Source of the DNA: Sthenelais limicola
Taxonomy: Eukaryota > Annelida > Polychaeta > Phyllodocida > Sigalionidae
NCBI GenBank assembly: GCA_942159475.1
Contig: OW804095.1
Location: forward strand, 146,114,314-146,178,313
DNA: 64,000 nucleotides
Direction of reading: 5' to 3'
The notes under the pieces were generated by a model that saw only the letters and a program-made list of their open reading frames with translations, was not told the origin of the DNA and searched no databases. The translations under genes and the position numbers were made by a program. Below, piece after piece: positions 45,933 through 57,836 of the stretch (the stretch's first letter is position 1; each line of letters opens with the position of its first letter).

Positions 45933-46328
45933 ATATAGTGCATACCCCCTCTTTAAGAGTACTTAGCAATAAGCAGTACGAGGCCACCCTCTGTATCAAT
46001 ATCTTGATAGTATTTCAGATTTGCATCCGTCAGCTTTAATCAGTCAATCTATAGATTTTTCGTTTGGCGATTGGAAAGGATAATTTCGAGTTCTTTGGCC
46101 AATTCCCAACATCTCTCCTCATAACAAAAGTATCTGCTTTGAAATTAGAAGATTCTGTCGCGTCAAAATATTGTCCCAAATACTAACAACTTTTGACAAC
46201 CTCCCAACTACGAGACAATACCTGTGAACATTGCACCTGGGAAACTGTATTATTATCTTTGGGGTTGTCTCATTTCTATAACAATATTACCCCATACCAC
46301 CACCCTTTCTGGATATACACCCACTTTA

Positions 46329-46536
46329 CAGTCTAAGACCAGAGATGAGAGAGTCCCTTCAAACGGAGGGAAAGCCTCTCACCTTAAACCTCAAAGTGCC
46401 GTTAGACTTCTATTAAGACCGCAAAATGACATTATAATCCCATTAGAACGCCTAGTCCTACACCAGTAAACCGATTAGCGCAGTAGGCGTCCACTCACTG
46501 ACATACCATTCTTATCTGATCTGAGGGTTTGGAGTG
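46329..46536 (-). mobile_element. MITE family C, copy 6
   Basis: 208 bp with TSD TTTA. Left end CAGTCTAAGACCAGA has two changes. Confidence 0.9.
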
Positions 46537-46540
46537 TTTA

Positions 46541-47004
46541 GCTCCTTGTGAACCACCCTGGACACTGCACCGCCTGTTAGGTGGTTGACAAGACAGATTA
46601 ATAGGTAAACCTGGTGTTAACGACAGACTCCGATACCAAACCTCCAGGTAATGGTAGAATCCATATATAATGCCAAGCTTTACTCCCCTCCACAGGAGCT
46701 TGAAAGACATACTTAAGTCTTGCCTCTAGCAATTAATCCACAGCAGGTATACATTCATCCTAGCCTTTTTCTCCACCTCGGCCATACTTTGATATCTAGG
46801 CTTAAAAGAGGGGGAAGATGGCGGGGTTTTGTCAATGAGAAATGGAGGTATCCGCCATTGACAGGTCTCCTCAGTCCGTCTCTGCAGCGTCTAAAGATAT
46901 CTTTCCTTTTCCTGCTCGTTGCCATGAGACAAGACAAATGGGGTGGTTGCTTCACTCGCTAGGCCTTGCCATACACAGGGCAGGCGAGTATGTGGGCAAA
47001 GTGT
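46541..47004. other. unassigned stretch
   Basis: Overlapping short frames of similar length on both strands near 46720-46960. None has a recognisable domain. Confidence 0.45.
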
Positions 47005-47008
47005 TTAT

Positions 47009-47090
47009 GGGTCAGATTTTCCGAAAATTTACAATTGGCAGCTGTACATATTTAGGAAATTCTTCAAAATTAGGCTGAAATTTGGTCAAT
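47009..47090 (+). mobile_element. MITE family A, copy 32 (left third only)
   Basis: Left terminus to TTTGGTCAAT, then cut directly into family F sequence. The right two thirds are absent within several hundred bp downstream. Confidence 0.9.
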
Positions 47091-47460
47091 TTATCGCACA
47101 ATTGATATTTTTCAATGTGTTTTATTCACAAGATGTCTTTGTGGGAATGTTTTCATTTTTGGGGTGCTTAACGCTGTTTGTAGGTAGTTCGAAAATTTCA
47201 AGACAGTGTATCAAATATATCTATGCATTTATACGGCCATCATATAGAGTATACTTTGCTACTTTACTAGTACAAATGTCCACCCAGAAATATTGCAAAC
47301 TTTTTATTCAACAATAAAAATAATGAACTGAAAATATAGAAATACTTATTAGATGTCGTACTGTTTACCATCATTAGAATCGGCTTGATCACATCTTGTC
47401 AAATATGATGATATCTCAAAAACTAATTTTCACGACTTGTGACTCATTTTCCTGTAACAG
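47091..47460. mobile_element. MITE family F, copy 3 (left end lost)
   Basis: Interior and right part of F (CGGCTTGATCACATC, GACTTGTGACTCATTTTCCT). The left inverted terminus is replaced by the A copy 32 junction, and the right end decays to GTAACAG. Confidence 0.82.
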
Positions 47461-47822
47461 ATTTTTTTTACGACAATCGCTAAAATATTGTTTGTGTCAT
47501 CGCACACACTAACGAACATCAGACGCACAAACCAGAGCTATGACAAACATGACACTCCTGACATGTACCTAAAGACACCAGAATAAATGAAATCAAGATC
47601 AAGGAAATACCAAGGTGTGGGTCAGTCAATGATACATTGCATTTGATCCTATATTTGCTCACGGAGGTATTCCACAGAGATATAGATAATATCCCGCCCT
47701 GATCTGCATGATTTGGGTGATCCAACACTGGTTGGCGACTGTAGGAATGAAAGTGGGGCCATGGCAAAAATACTGAAATATTTCTGACAAGGGAAAAAAC
47801 CACATAATATATAAGGCGCATC

Positions 47823-47843
47823 CCCCCCCCCCCCCAAAAAAAA
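47823..47843. repeat. C13 then A7 homopolymer tract
   Basis: CATCCCCCCCCCCCCC followed by an A run. Confidence 0.8.
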
Positions 47844-47948
47844 TAAACTTTTATACTTGATCATTTTTTTAAAATTTCGGAAGTTGCAACGAGATTTGAA
47901 AAATCAAATTTTGTGAAAAGATTTTCGAAATTTTGAGGATCTTTTTAA

Positions 47949-48170
47949 TAGCGGAACTCCACTAGAGGAAAAACGGCGGCGCAAATTATCTTGTTGCCCA
48001 CTAACAACAGGTCATTTCATGTTTGCAATGAAAACGCAAATGGAGGAGTGTCAGATGTGTTGCCACATTCCCTGGGAACTGTTGTTTCTGTATGGACATT
48101 TGTTGCAACAAATTAGTGGGCAACAACAAAATTTGTCGGCGCTGTTTTTCTCTCTAGTGGAGTCACCCTA
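47949..48170. mobile_element. MITE family R, Harbinger-like
   Basis: 222 bp with long (about 50-bp) inverted ends: TAGCGGAACTCCACTAGAG, ACGGCGGCG, TTGTTGCCCACTAA on the left and their complements on the right. TAA flanks both sides (47946-47948 and 48171-48173). Confidence 0.85.
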
Positions 48171-48565
48171 TAACAATTGAGGTCAAAAATGGTGGATTTG
48201 GGGAAATACAAAAATTTGGGTAAGTTTGAGAAAATACTGATATCAGTAGAAATACTGAAGACTTTCATCCCTACGACTGTAACATTTCTTGTGGCGTGGT
48301 TCATATGCACTACTATCATATTGGACTATCATTTACCCACTCTAGTCAGTTTGCTTGGCATTATGCAACAACATGTTCCCTTACTAAGTACGTTATGTCT
48401 TTATAACAGATTAGTCAGAAATAGACCAGACATGTTACATATGGAGGTCAAGCATTCTGGACATGAGCCTATTTGTCTTATTAATGTGCACCATGCCTGC
48501 TACTAACACATAACCACGCTATACTAGAGTAATACATACTCCATACATACCTAAGCAACATATTT

Positions 48566-48978
48566 GTGATGTGTTTCAGGAAAATGAGTCACAAGTCGCA
48601 AATTTCATATTTTTAAAAGTCATTTATTCACAAGATCTCCTTTTTAGAGTGTTTTCAATTTTAGAGTATCTAATCATATAGGTCTTATGAATACATGAAC
48701 CATATTTCAGGATAGTGTATTAAATATGTCTATGCATTTCTAAGACCATCCCATGCAGTGCATTTACCTACTTTACTAGCAATTGTTCACCCCAAAATAT
48801 GGAAAACATTTTTTTCAGAAATGGAAATATCAAACTTAAAATATAGAAATACTAATCTAATGTCCAGGCCTTAATGTTTACCACCATTGGAATCGGCTTG
48901 ATCTCCTCTTTTTAGACGTAATGTTATCTCAAAATCTATTTTTTACGACTTGTGACTCATTTTCCTGAAACGCATCAC
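48566..48978. mobile_element. MITE family F, copy 4
   Basis: 413 bp with intact ends GTGATGTGTTTCAGG and CCTGAAACGCATCAC and TSD ATTT. Confidence 0.9.
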
Positions 48979-49064
48979 ATTTCTTCAAACCCAGAAATAT
49001 TCTAAGTTGGGACCAGCCACATTTGTTCACATAACATAGATAGCCCTAATGTTGCAGATGTCTC

Positions 49065-49245
49065 CAGTCTAGGCTCAAAGCCTCAGTCAAAGTCTCAGAT
49101 CAGATAAGAATTGTATGTCAGTGATTGGACACCTACTGCGCTAATGGCTTTCATGGCCCAGGTATATGCGTTTTAATGGGAATATAATGACATTTTGCGG
49201 TCAAAATAGAATTATAATGACTCTCTCATCTTTGAGCCTAGACTG
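49065..49245. mobile_element. MITE family C, copy 7 (deleted)
   Basis: 181 bp with TSD TCTC. Both ends are CAGTCTAGGCTCAAA-type. The GAGGCGAGAGGCTTT interior is lost and the left end has an extra CCTCAGTCAAAG repeat. It may be a rearranged copy in which one terminus replaced the other. Confidence 0.82.
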
Positions 49246-49576
49246 TCTCGACAATTTCTTCCCGGTTCAGACAGAATAGCTGAGACAGTGAAAAACAATC
49301 CAGTCTGTCTTACTACTAATATATGTAAGGTGACGTTCAACATCGTACAAGTAAAGACTCGATTCTTAGAAACCATGATATCCAGTTGCCCGACAATTAC
49401 TTTGCTTGTATTTGCATATTTTTAGTGACTTCAATTTACTCTAGTTAAAGGGAGACTTGCGGGGCTTAGACCTTATGTATCAAATAAGTATTCTAATTTG
49501 TTAAGATAAACTCCCTTCTCTTCCGGCGACAGGTTGTCAATTAAAAGCATTATGTCTATCGCATAGATGTATATAC

Positions 49577-49811
49577 GGGTCAGATTTTCAAAAAATGTAC
49601 AATTCAACTTCGCCAATCTTCTCAAATAATCCAAATTTCAGACGAAAATAAACTTCAAAATACAGTTCAACCTAACCAATTACATTGCTAGCGTCAATGC
49701 AATGCCAAATATACTTGAATTTGCCTAGTATTGGCCAAATTGCAGCCTAATTTAGCAGAATGTACTAAATGTGTACAGCTGCCAATTGTACATTTTCTGA
49801 CAATCTGACCC
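49577..49811 (-). mobile_element. MITE family A, copy 33 (I)
   Basis: Full length. Flanks ATAC and ATAT differ at one base. Confidence 0.94.
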
Positions 49812-49892
49812 ATATATTGCATATTTCACTAAAGACTGGTGTTTATATATTCGGAAATGTTGAGCACAAAGGCTAAAGTATCAGGACTCTGT

Positions 49893-50127
49893 CGATCAGG
49901 CTTTCAGAAAATGTACAATTCACTTTCAACAATCCTCTCAAATAACCCAAATTTCAGACGAAAATAAAGTTCAAAATTCAGTTCAACCTAACCAAACTGA
50001 TTGCTAGAATCGATGCAATGCCAAATATTTTCGAATTTACGAAGTATTGGCCAAATTGCAGCCTAATTTTGCAGAATTGACTAAATGTGTACAGCTGCCA
50101 ATTGTACATTTTCTGAAAATCTGACCC
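49893..50127 (-). mobile_element. MITE family A, copy 34 (I)
   Basis: Full length apart from a decayed left end (CGATCAGGCTTTCAG). Same orientation as copy 33 and 81 bp away. No TSD. Confidence 0.92.
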
Positions 50128-50320
50128 CTATACCTATTGGAGGAGGAGGACGCCGGGCGATACACAGCGTTCTGTGCACCAAGTATACACATCTATGCAG
50201 GTTGCATACTCTCCAGCTGCAAAGCGTTTGCATCCAGGTAAGCTATATCTTAGAGTAAAATATTTTACTCTAAGGTTATGTGTCTTAGCGTTCTGACCTA
50301 TGGCTTGCTCGATCTCTCCT

Positions 50321-50445
50321 TGTGACTAACAGGTCCAGGGCAAGCCGTCCCAGGTCCAGGTCAACCCGTCCCAGGTCCAGGTCAACCCGTCCCAGGTCCA
50401 GGTCAACCCGTCCCAGGTCCCAGGCAAGCCGTCCCAGGTCTAGGG
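50321..50445. repeat. 21-bp minisatellite
   Basis: About five units of AGGTCCAGGTCAACCCGTCCC, with CAAGCCG variants at both ends. It creates a 7-residue Arg/Ser/Pro repeat in one frame, which I attribute to the tandem DNA rather than a protein. Confidence 0.9.
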
Positions 50446-50927
50446 CAGCTCTGTCACTTCATAAGCCCCGACCATGTCATGATAGCCCTAAACCTAAATT
50501 TAAGCTACTTTCGCGCCTAACATCGACCAAAGAATAAATAACCGAATTTGATTTAGCACTTTGCTGTTTGTTACTGGGTTGAATAAGAGTACCTGTTTGT
50601 ATTTCAGCGTGCGCCAAAATTCTTCTATGTGGTTGTTTCACACGTAATCCCCCACTCTCCCCTGCATTTTTTCTTGTCTACAAATTACATGTATTTTTAG
50701 GAACAAACAAAATATCAGCAAAATATCGATAATATGGATCGAACCATGAGTGTATAGGCCGAAGGTTGGTCTACTCGGCTGGAAATGCAGCTATGGATTG
50801 GATCTCAAACTACTACTTCGCGTCCATTTTCCTTTTCCCATTCCTTTGGTTTTCCTCGTATTCCTACGACTCTAACTTTTACCTGTTCCCTAGCTTCTTA
50901 ATCCTACTTCACTGTTAAGGGCCTAGT
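50446..50927. other. unassigned stretch
   Basis: No element or gene recognised. Pyrimidine-rich downstream part. Confidence 0.4.
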
Positions 50928-51015
50928 CCACTAAGCCGATTCTCACAGAATTTAGTGGAAAAGAGTCCTCTGCGACGCAAAATCGCATGAGAATCGGCTT
51001 AGTGGATTCGGCCCT
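50928..51015. mobile_element. MITE family H, copy 2
   Basis: 88 bp, AGGGCCTAGTCCACTAAGCC to GGATTCGGCCCT, flanked by TTA on both sides. Lacks a 22-bp internal part that copy 1 has. Confidence 0.85.
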
Positions 51016-51235
51016 TTATCCCACCTTACCTCTTCCTCTGTTTCCATTTCAGTTTCTTTTCTTCAGCTTCTTCCTGTTCTCGGGATTGTTCTCCCCTCTT
51101 CTTCCATTTTGTTCACTTCCACCCCGCCACCTCCTCTTCTAATTTGCTTATCAAATCACATCACTTCTTTCTACACATGAACATACCCCCTTCCTCCCTC
51201 CCACCTGGCAAGACCTTGAGTGTCGACCTAGATAT

Positions 51236-51470
51236 CGGTCAGATTTTCAGAAAATGTATAATTCAACTTCGCCAATCCTCGCAAATAACCCAAATTTCAG
51301 ACAAAAATAAAGTTCAAAATACAGTTCACCCTAGCCATACAGACTGCTAGAATCAATACAATGCCAAATATACTCGAATTTACCAGGTATTGACCAAATA
51401 ACAGCCAAATCTAGCAAAATTTGCTAAATCTCTACAGCTGCCAATTGTACATTTTCTGAATATCTGACCC
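51236..51470 (-). mobile_element. MITE family A, copy 35 (I)
   Basis: Full length. First base C instead of G. Flanks ATAT and ATAC differ at one base. Confidence 0.93.
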
Positions 51471-51705
51471 ATACTTATTACTTATCAGCATGCTGCTGCT
51501 GTTATTCAATTAAGTCTAAATCAAAGTAATCTGTTCACAGGCTGTACTATCTGCCACCACCACCTCCCCTCTGCTCTGCCTTCTATCTCAGATAAGATTT
51601 TTTATTATAGAAATACGACTGTGCGGGCGGGTGCTTTGCTATAACAGGTAGGATAGAATTCCATCGTACAAGTCCCAATCCCTAACCCATATCATGATAT
51701 TTGAT

Positions 51706-51860
51706 TTCTCTCTCTCTCTCCCTTCTTCTCTATCTCTATTTCCTGGGTATGATCATAAACTGCCTCCCTCTCAGCTCTCCAGCCCTTGATATAACCATAT
51801 TAAATGTGGTGATAAGGGCGTAAAGCAACCAATCTCACTCACTCACTCACTCACTCACTC
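51706..51860 (+). mobile_element. SINE family D, copy 4 (5'-truncated)
   Basis: Plus sense. Starts in the pyrimidine stretch, has one CCTGGGTATGATCATAAA and GGGCGTAAAGCAACCAAT, and ends with the longest ACTC tail in the window (about seven repeats). Confidence 0.8.
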
Positions 51861-52468
51861 AATATTACATAGGGTCACCATAATTTTGGCATAGTAAACT
51901 GATAGAAATACCTCATTTTTAAACAAAATACTTTTATTGACAAAATTTCACATTCATGATGCCATGTCTGCTTTTTGAAATGCAATTATTGATAATACAC
52001 GTGTACAGCAAGAGTGATGAAATAATTATATTCAAAAATCAAAAAGAGAACGAAGAAGAGAATCTTGACCAAATAGGGGGATAAGACCACTACAAAACAA
52101 ATTGAAAAGGCGATTCATAACTCAATTCATAATCTGCTGAAAGTCAAAGCGAAAAATTTGGTTCAAGACGATTTCATGTTCAGGTTTTCAGGGGAAGATC
52201 TATACCAAATATTCAAATAAAAAAAAGCCCTGAGCGTCAATGACTTGTCAACATTGCCAGGTTTTGGTATTGTGCCCAGTTGTATGGGGGAGGACTAGGG
52301 TACAGCCACTATTTACATTTGGTATGAAAAAATAGTTTGCACGGAATGTGGATGATCCAGGTGGAGTCGATATAGCACTATTGGGTTAGTATGTACTCCA
52401 GTCATGGCATAGTAAACTTCTTCATGGCAATTTTCCTTCAGTTCGTCGTATAACCTGCCTTCTCCCAG
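51861..52468. other. unassigned stretch
   Basis: No element or gene recognised. Confidence 0.45.
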
Positions 52469-52473
52469 CTCAA

Positions 52474-52708
52474 GGGTCAGATTTTCAGAAAATGTACAAT
52501 TGGCAGCTGTACATATTTAGTAAATTCTGGTAAATTAGGCTGCAATTTGGTCAATACTAGGTAAATTCGAGTATATTTGGCATTGCATTGATTCTAGCAA
52601 TCTGTTTGGTTAGGTTAAACTGTATTTTAACCTTTATTTTCGTCTGAAATTTGGGTTATTTGAGAGGATCAGTGAAGGTGAATTGTACATTTTCTGAAAA
52701 TGTGACCC
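52474..52708 (+). mobile_element. MITE family A, copy 36 (I), at the edge of M
   Basis: Full length with TSD TCAA. The right TSD overlaps the first base of element M, so A landed exactly at M's left end. Confidence 0.95.
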
Positions 52709-52711
52709 TCA

Positions 52712-53288
52712 AGTAGTATGTTGGAGTCTGGAGACCGCTATGTGATAATGAGGTTTTAAAACAATAGGAATCAATAATTAGAGGGGCGTTTTTTGATTAG
52801 ATTAATTCATTTATTTGATAAAAGAAAGACATCAATAGAATAGGCGTTTCTAAATAGATATAACCTATTTTTATAGGTTACATTATCAGAAATAGATGAA
52901 TGAGATAAGAGCAAAGACGAATTTGTAATGCTATTGCATAGGTCTGCCCCCTATGAAAGCTCTTTCACGAATGAGGTTTATTCAACATTTACCTGTCATC
53001 AGACACCCTGATTAAAATATTGATTAGATTTATCGAATAAACGCCTCTCTATAATCAGTATATTGATTAATTATTGATTTCTATTGTTTAAGTTAAATAT
53101 CCAAAACGCTAAGTTAAATATCCAAAACCTCCAAAATTAAAGGTAACCGCCGGTAGAAATGGAATTAAATTTTCATATAGGCACGTAGACCCTTTTGTCG
53201 TTTCATATTGTATCTCGTATTAAGTTAGACAACTAAAAGATTTTCTTATCTTATCTTATAGCGGTCTCCAGACTCCAACATACTACTC
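52712..53288. mobile_element. MITE family M with long inverted ends
   Basis: About 577 bp. A perfect 30-bp inverted end begins AGTAGTATGTTGGAGTCTGG. Partial pairing continues inward through AACAATAG.AATCAATAATT and the GAGGGGCGTTT / AAACGCCTCT words. GCTCA flanks both sides, allowing for the A insertion. No coding frame. Contains a 21-bp tandem pair TAAGTTAAATATCCAAAAC near 53091-53130. Confidence 0.87.
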
Positions 53289-53462
53289 GCTCATTAGCGT
53301 CGCAAGGAAGTATACTATGGATTTAGGATTTAGAGGGAACATATGGATATCATTTAAAACCTTTGCTTTCGTAGGTTTTATTGTTTAGATGTTATGGCTT
53401 AACTTAAATGATATATTAATGACTTTTCACATGGAGAAAGTTCGTTCACAGGAATTTCATAT

Positions 53463-53537
53463 TTTAGAATGTTGAGAGACTTTACCCGTTAGGTAGTAAA
53501 TTGAATTAAAATTAAGATTTTTTCGAGGCAACTCGAG
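53463..53537 (-). repeat. conserved block N, copy 2
   Basis: Nearly identical to 26656-26727 with unrelated flanks. On the minus strand it reads ACGG|GTAAAGTC, one base longer at the donor-like site than copy 1. Confidence 0.65.
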
Positions 53538-54091
53538 GGGTTGTAGGGAAGTCTATCTGTAGGTAGTATACTTCATAGTAAATATCGGTTCCTCAGCTAC
53601 TTCAGGCTGTTCAGGCTGTTCCAGGAAATCCAGGATATACTTCTCCGTATGACTAATATCGTTAAGCAGATTAGCCTAGAGCGCTAGACCTAAAGCCCTG
53701 AATGATTCATAGGGGTTTCTGTGACGATAACACCCAGAATTGAACCCGAGAGCTGGGAGTAAGCCAACATGGCCGACCTAATGTACAGCAATGCAAGATA
53801 CCACTAACGATTTACTACTGCTTTTCCTCCCATTTCCTCCAATACCTGGCGTTGCCCTTGGGATCATCACAGGTTATAAACAAAAAATGATGAAAAAAAC
53901 CCCAAGAATTTCAGAAAAAAAAAGCCAACAGAAGAACCTCTCTCTTTCTACAATACACACACAGACACCAGCCAAAATGCTTCCTGTTGGAGGAGTTAAC
54001 ACCAACCACCAACAACAAACACAGCCACCTCCTCCACCCTACAACCCGTCTTCCACCCATCCCTCCCTCCCTCCCCTTGCCACATGTATAT

Positions 54092-54326
54092 GGGTCAGAT
54101 TTTCAGAAAATGTACAATTCAATTTCACCAATCTTCTCAAATAACCCACATTTCAGACGAAAATAAAGTTCAGAATACAGTTCAAACTAACCAAAGAGAT
54201 TGCTAGAATCAATGCAATGCTGAATATACTCCAATTTACCTAGTATTGACCAAATTGCAGCCTAATTTAGCAGAATTTACTAAATGTGTACAGCTGCCAA
54301 TTGTACATTTTCAGAAAATCTGATCT
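54092..54326 (-). mobile_element. MITE family A, copy 37 (I)
   Basis: Full length with TSD ATAT. Right end mutated to CTGATCT. Confidence 0.94.
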
Positions 54327-55140
54327 ATATAATATGTGATCTAGTATGTCTTGGACATCCTCCAGCTAGACTCATACCCTCTCGTTTTTCATTAGCCCTG
54401 AGGGGAGGAGAGACTATTTTTCATAATGGCATTACTAGCCTTGCCTTTGAAGATTTTTATTTTTTGCCTGAATCACCACCTGTGACTGAGGCGGCCATAT
54501 TTCACCCAATGACTTCTCCACCGGCCCCCGCCTTTTTAAAGGTGTATTTTGAAACCAAAGCACAACGTCATTATCAGCGAGGAAATCTTTCAACATTCCT
54601 AGCTCCCGCCATCAACAAATCACATATCAGATCCCTCCCCACTCCACAATCCGTCTTGCTGGAAAAAAATAATGGGAAACAAGTGGTAAAGAAGCATTTT
54701 AACCTTTAATTACCAATCTCACTCATGTATTGACAGTAAGTTATTTTTTAGGAGAAAAACTCCTTATTCTCATGATTTACTATTAACTCCTGAAATAAAA
54801 CCTAATCAAGTCCAAACCTTTTTTATAATTCGTTCAAATTCCACTAAATATGTTACAAATTGATTTATGACCTCCATATAAATTCTTTTTTTGTTAATCA
54901 ATCTATTATTTTTCTTCTCCCGGTGTGTGGAGGTGGATGGGGAGATGCAGACGCTATAGCTCCGTCACCTGGGTCTGTCCATCATAGAGAAATGCAGCTA
55001 GTTTTACATGTCAGACGCTATAGATCAACCCAGCAAAAATGGGCAGAAATCCGAAGCAAAACTCTACATTATTAAAGTGGATATTCTCATTAAATGAGCA
55101 GCAATGAAATCGCTTGAAACGTGTTCAGCTTAATCATATG
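54327..55140 (+). other. weak coding-like relic, unknown
   Basis: A 141-aa plus frame (54284-54709) starts inside A copy 37, but its last 120 or so codons are outside it. Sequence includes PPVTEAAIFHPM and SHIRSLPTPQSV. A second short frame follows TTTTTTAG near 54752 and a third runs 54860-55075. No domain recognised. It could be a decayed element or exon. Low confidence. Confidence 0.2.
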
Positions 55141-55144
55141 TATA

Positions 55145-55455
55145 TATAGATTTCACATGACGTCACCCGGGTGGCTGGGGAATCACTGTGGCCACCATGT
55201 CTGGGGTCAGCGCTAGCCTTGCCGTCTACTGCGTGGTTATCAAAACAAAGTTGATAAACCTCACAAGAATGGATTCTTGGGTAATACTACACTAAAGGAA
55301 GATTATCTAGCCTATCAAGAAGGTATTGTTGAGGTACATTAAAACTGGTAAAGCTTAAAACAGCCAGAAAACGATATTTTCAAGTATCGCAGCATACATA
55401 GCCATCTAACGAGCCCCAGGACATGGCGACGGCCGTGACGTCAGTGAAATCTATG
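55145..55455. mobile_element. MITE family J, copy 1
   Basis: 311 bp, termini TATAGATTTCACATGACGTC and GACGTCAGTGAAATCTATG, flanked by TATA. Each end holds TGACGTCA, the consensus CRE (CREB/ATF) octamer. The interior includes ATCAAAACAAAGTTGATAAA. Confidence 0.88.
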
Positions 55456-55675
55456 TATAGTTATGGCAATACCTGAAGTACAGAGCATCATTATTTTGTT
55501 TTCATTCAATAATTATTGAATATGTGTAATGAATGGGTCAAAGCCCTCGGCCCATTTCAAATCACCACAGAGGAAAGGTTTCAGCCACGATAGAGTGCTG
55601 CCACTTACCCAAACGGACAGAAAGGTAATTAATTGTGACCAAATATCTTTTAATATATGGATTACAAAGTTTTGA

Positions 55676-55858
55676 GTGAGTGAGTGAGATTGGTTGCTTT
55701 ACGCCCTTATCAACACATTTAATATGGTTATATCAAGGGCGGGAGAGCTGTGAGGGAGGCAGTTTATGATCATACCCAGGAAATAGAGATAGAGAAGAAG
55801 GGAGAGAGCGACAGCGAAAAGAGACAGAAAGGCACTTTATGGTCTTACCCAGGACCAA
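55676..55858 (-). mobile_element. SINE family D, copy 5
   Basis: 183 bp, minus sense, with a perfect 13-bp TSD TACAAAGTTTTGA (55663-55675 and 55859-55871). Full-length by comparison with copy 1. Confidence 0.87.
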
Positions 55859-55871
55859 TACAAAGTTTTGA

Positions 55872-57054
55872 TATCACCAGGGATTAGTTAGGTAAGTTAA
55901 GATGTACCAGACTCTAGAAGATTGAGTAGAAATTCCGTTACTCGTGAATCAAGACCAGAACAGTGAGAAGTGTCACTTTAATCGAGATTCATGACTTTTA
56001 ACAGATTAAAAACAATATGAATTAAACTGTCATTATGTTTACTCCCTTGATACTTTAACCCACGACACACAAGGGACTGATTCTAACAGTTTCTTTCTAT
56101 CATTTCTCTCACCTTTTCGTCTCCATAGATTTTAGTTTTGGGGCTGCGTTATGAATAGTGTTAGACACAACTATAGGTCTCTAGACAAGGGAACGGGTGG
56201 GATTGCGTCTTGTTTAGTATAGCAATACATAATAAACTACCCACTTTTTTCTCAACATACTCCTAACTCATTCCCAACTGACCCTTCCGAAGGTTATATG
56301 CAACTTTAACATTTAAAAATTCTGTTGTTAAGGTAATCGAGGGGAAAAAAAATTCATACTTATGATCAAATCCAAATCCAAGATCCTAAATGAGTTTGTG
56401 GAATTATAATCGAAACGGGATGATTTAGATTTCTTATTCAAGAATGGATTAAGTCGCTCAATGTTTAGAGGTATTTAGAAAGGAAAAATATATTTATAAG
56501 CTATAAAGTATAAAGTTAACCTATTAACTTACAACTAATGGTTTTCTGGCGCCATGTCCGCACGCACCGGCTAAGGAGACCACATCGCCCGATATTTTGC
56601 TTACCTACAAAAAAATCAAAAAAGAAATTTTAAACAATTGTGAAATATTCAGCATTTGACAGGTACTGGTGGTTATAATTGATAGCAAAAGGTGTAAACG
56701 TAGACTGAGCTGGAAAAAGAGTAAATCAAATATTTCAATTTAAAATTGCCATTTATCACATCCAGGTATATAAAAAGTTAATTAATAGGGACATAACCCA
56801 CTTTTCTTTTTTCCCGACACAGACCGAGGTTTGGGTTCAAGTGGATATCTATTGCACGAGTGTTGGCGTGTAGAAACATTAAAGAGATCCCCAATGAGAC
56901 ATGACATCCACGCATTCTACCCGCATACAACACTTTTTTTACTTGTAGCTTTGGGTTTCCATCTAAACATTATCAGTCATAACGTTCCAATTAAGGATCA
57001 TATGTTAACTGAAAAAGTCTAGAAAGCGACTAAAACAAATAGAAACAGATGTAT
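55872..57054. other. unassigned stretch
   Basis: No element or gene recognised. Short frames only. Confidence 0.5.
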
Positions 57055-57058
57055 ATAT

Positions 57059-57296
57059 GGGTCAGATTTTCAGAAAATGTACAATTGGCAGCTGTACACA
57101 TTTAGTAAATTCTGCTAAATTAGGCGGCAATTTTATATTGGTCAATACTAGGTAAATTCGAGTATATTTAGCATTGCATTGATTCTAGCAATCTGTTTGG
57201 TTATGTTGAACTGTATTTTGAACTTTATGTTCATCTGAAATGTGAGTTATTTGAGATTGGTGAAGATAAATTGTACATTTTCTGAAAATCTGACCC
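57059..57296 (+). mobile_element. MITE family A, copy 38 (I)
   Basis: Full length with TSD ATAT and a 6-bp TATATT-type insertion before GGTCAATACTAGG. Confidence 0.95.
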
Positions 57297-57617
57297 ATAT
57301 CTGATAACCAACAATGATATGCAACTAGTACAGCTACAACTAAGAATAATGTGTAAAGCAAACAAAAAAAGAAAAGAATAATGTGTATATACACATAATG
57401 TTTAGCTAAAGACAAATCTTTGAATACAAATACTTCTGGGATCGAAGGTCCTGGATTGTGATATTGCAGTGGATGATCAACATATATGCACAAATCCAAA
57501 ATAAAAAAATGACAGTTCAAGATTATGAATATTTGATAGTTTTAGATGGAACCATTTCAGTTTTCAAAGAGACGCCAATAAGAAACAAATTCCCGTGCTC
57601 ACATCTCTGGCACTTTA

Positions 57618-57832
57618 CACTCTGGGCCCAAACCCTCAAATCAGATAAGAATGGTATGTCAGTGATTGGACCCCTACTTCACTAATCGGTTTCCTGGCCT
57701 GGGACTAGGTGTTTCTGATGGGACTATAATGACATTCTGTGGTCTTCATGGAATTATTGTGACACTTTGCGGTTTGAGGCGAGAGGCTTTCCCTCCGTTT
57801 GAAGGGACTCTGTAATCTTTGGGCCTAGACTG
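57618..57832 (+). mobile_element. MITE family C, copy 8
   Basis: 215 bp, CACTCTGGGCCCAAA to TTTGGGCCTAGACTG, TSD TTTA. Good full-length reference for the family. Confidence 0.92.
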
Positions 57833-57836
57833 TTTA

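Noticed and set aside
50322..50537. Arg/Ser repeat protein frame
   Set aside because: Produced by the 21-bp tandem repeat; no start context or conserved flanks supporting a gene.
53745..53795. Second B-box-like word (minus strand GGGTTCAATTC)
   Set aside because: No acceptor stem pairing or A box at the right distance.
55095..55128. Third hammerhead-like stretch ending GAAACG
   Set aside because: The core reads GCAATGA and no stem II can form between it and GAAACG.
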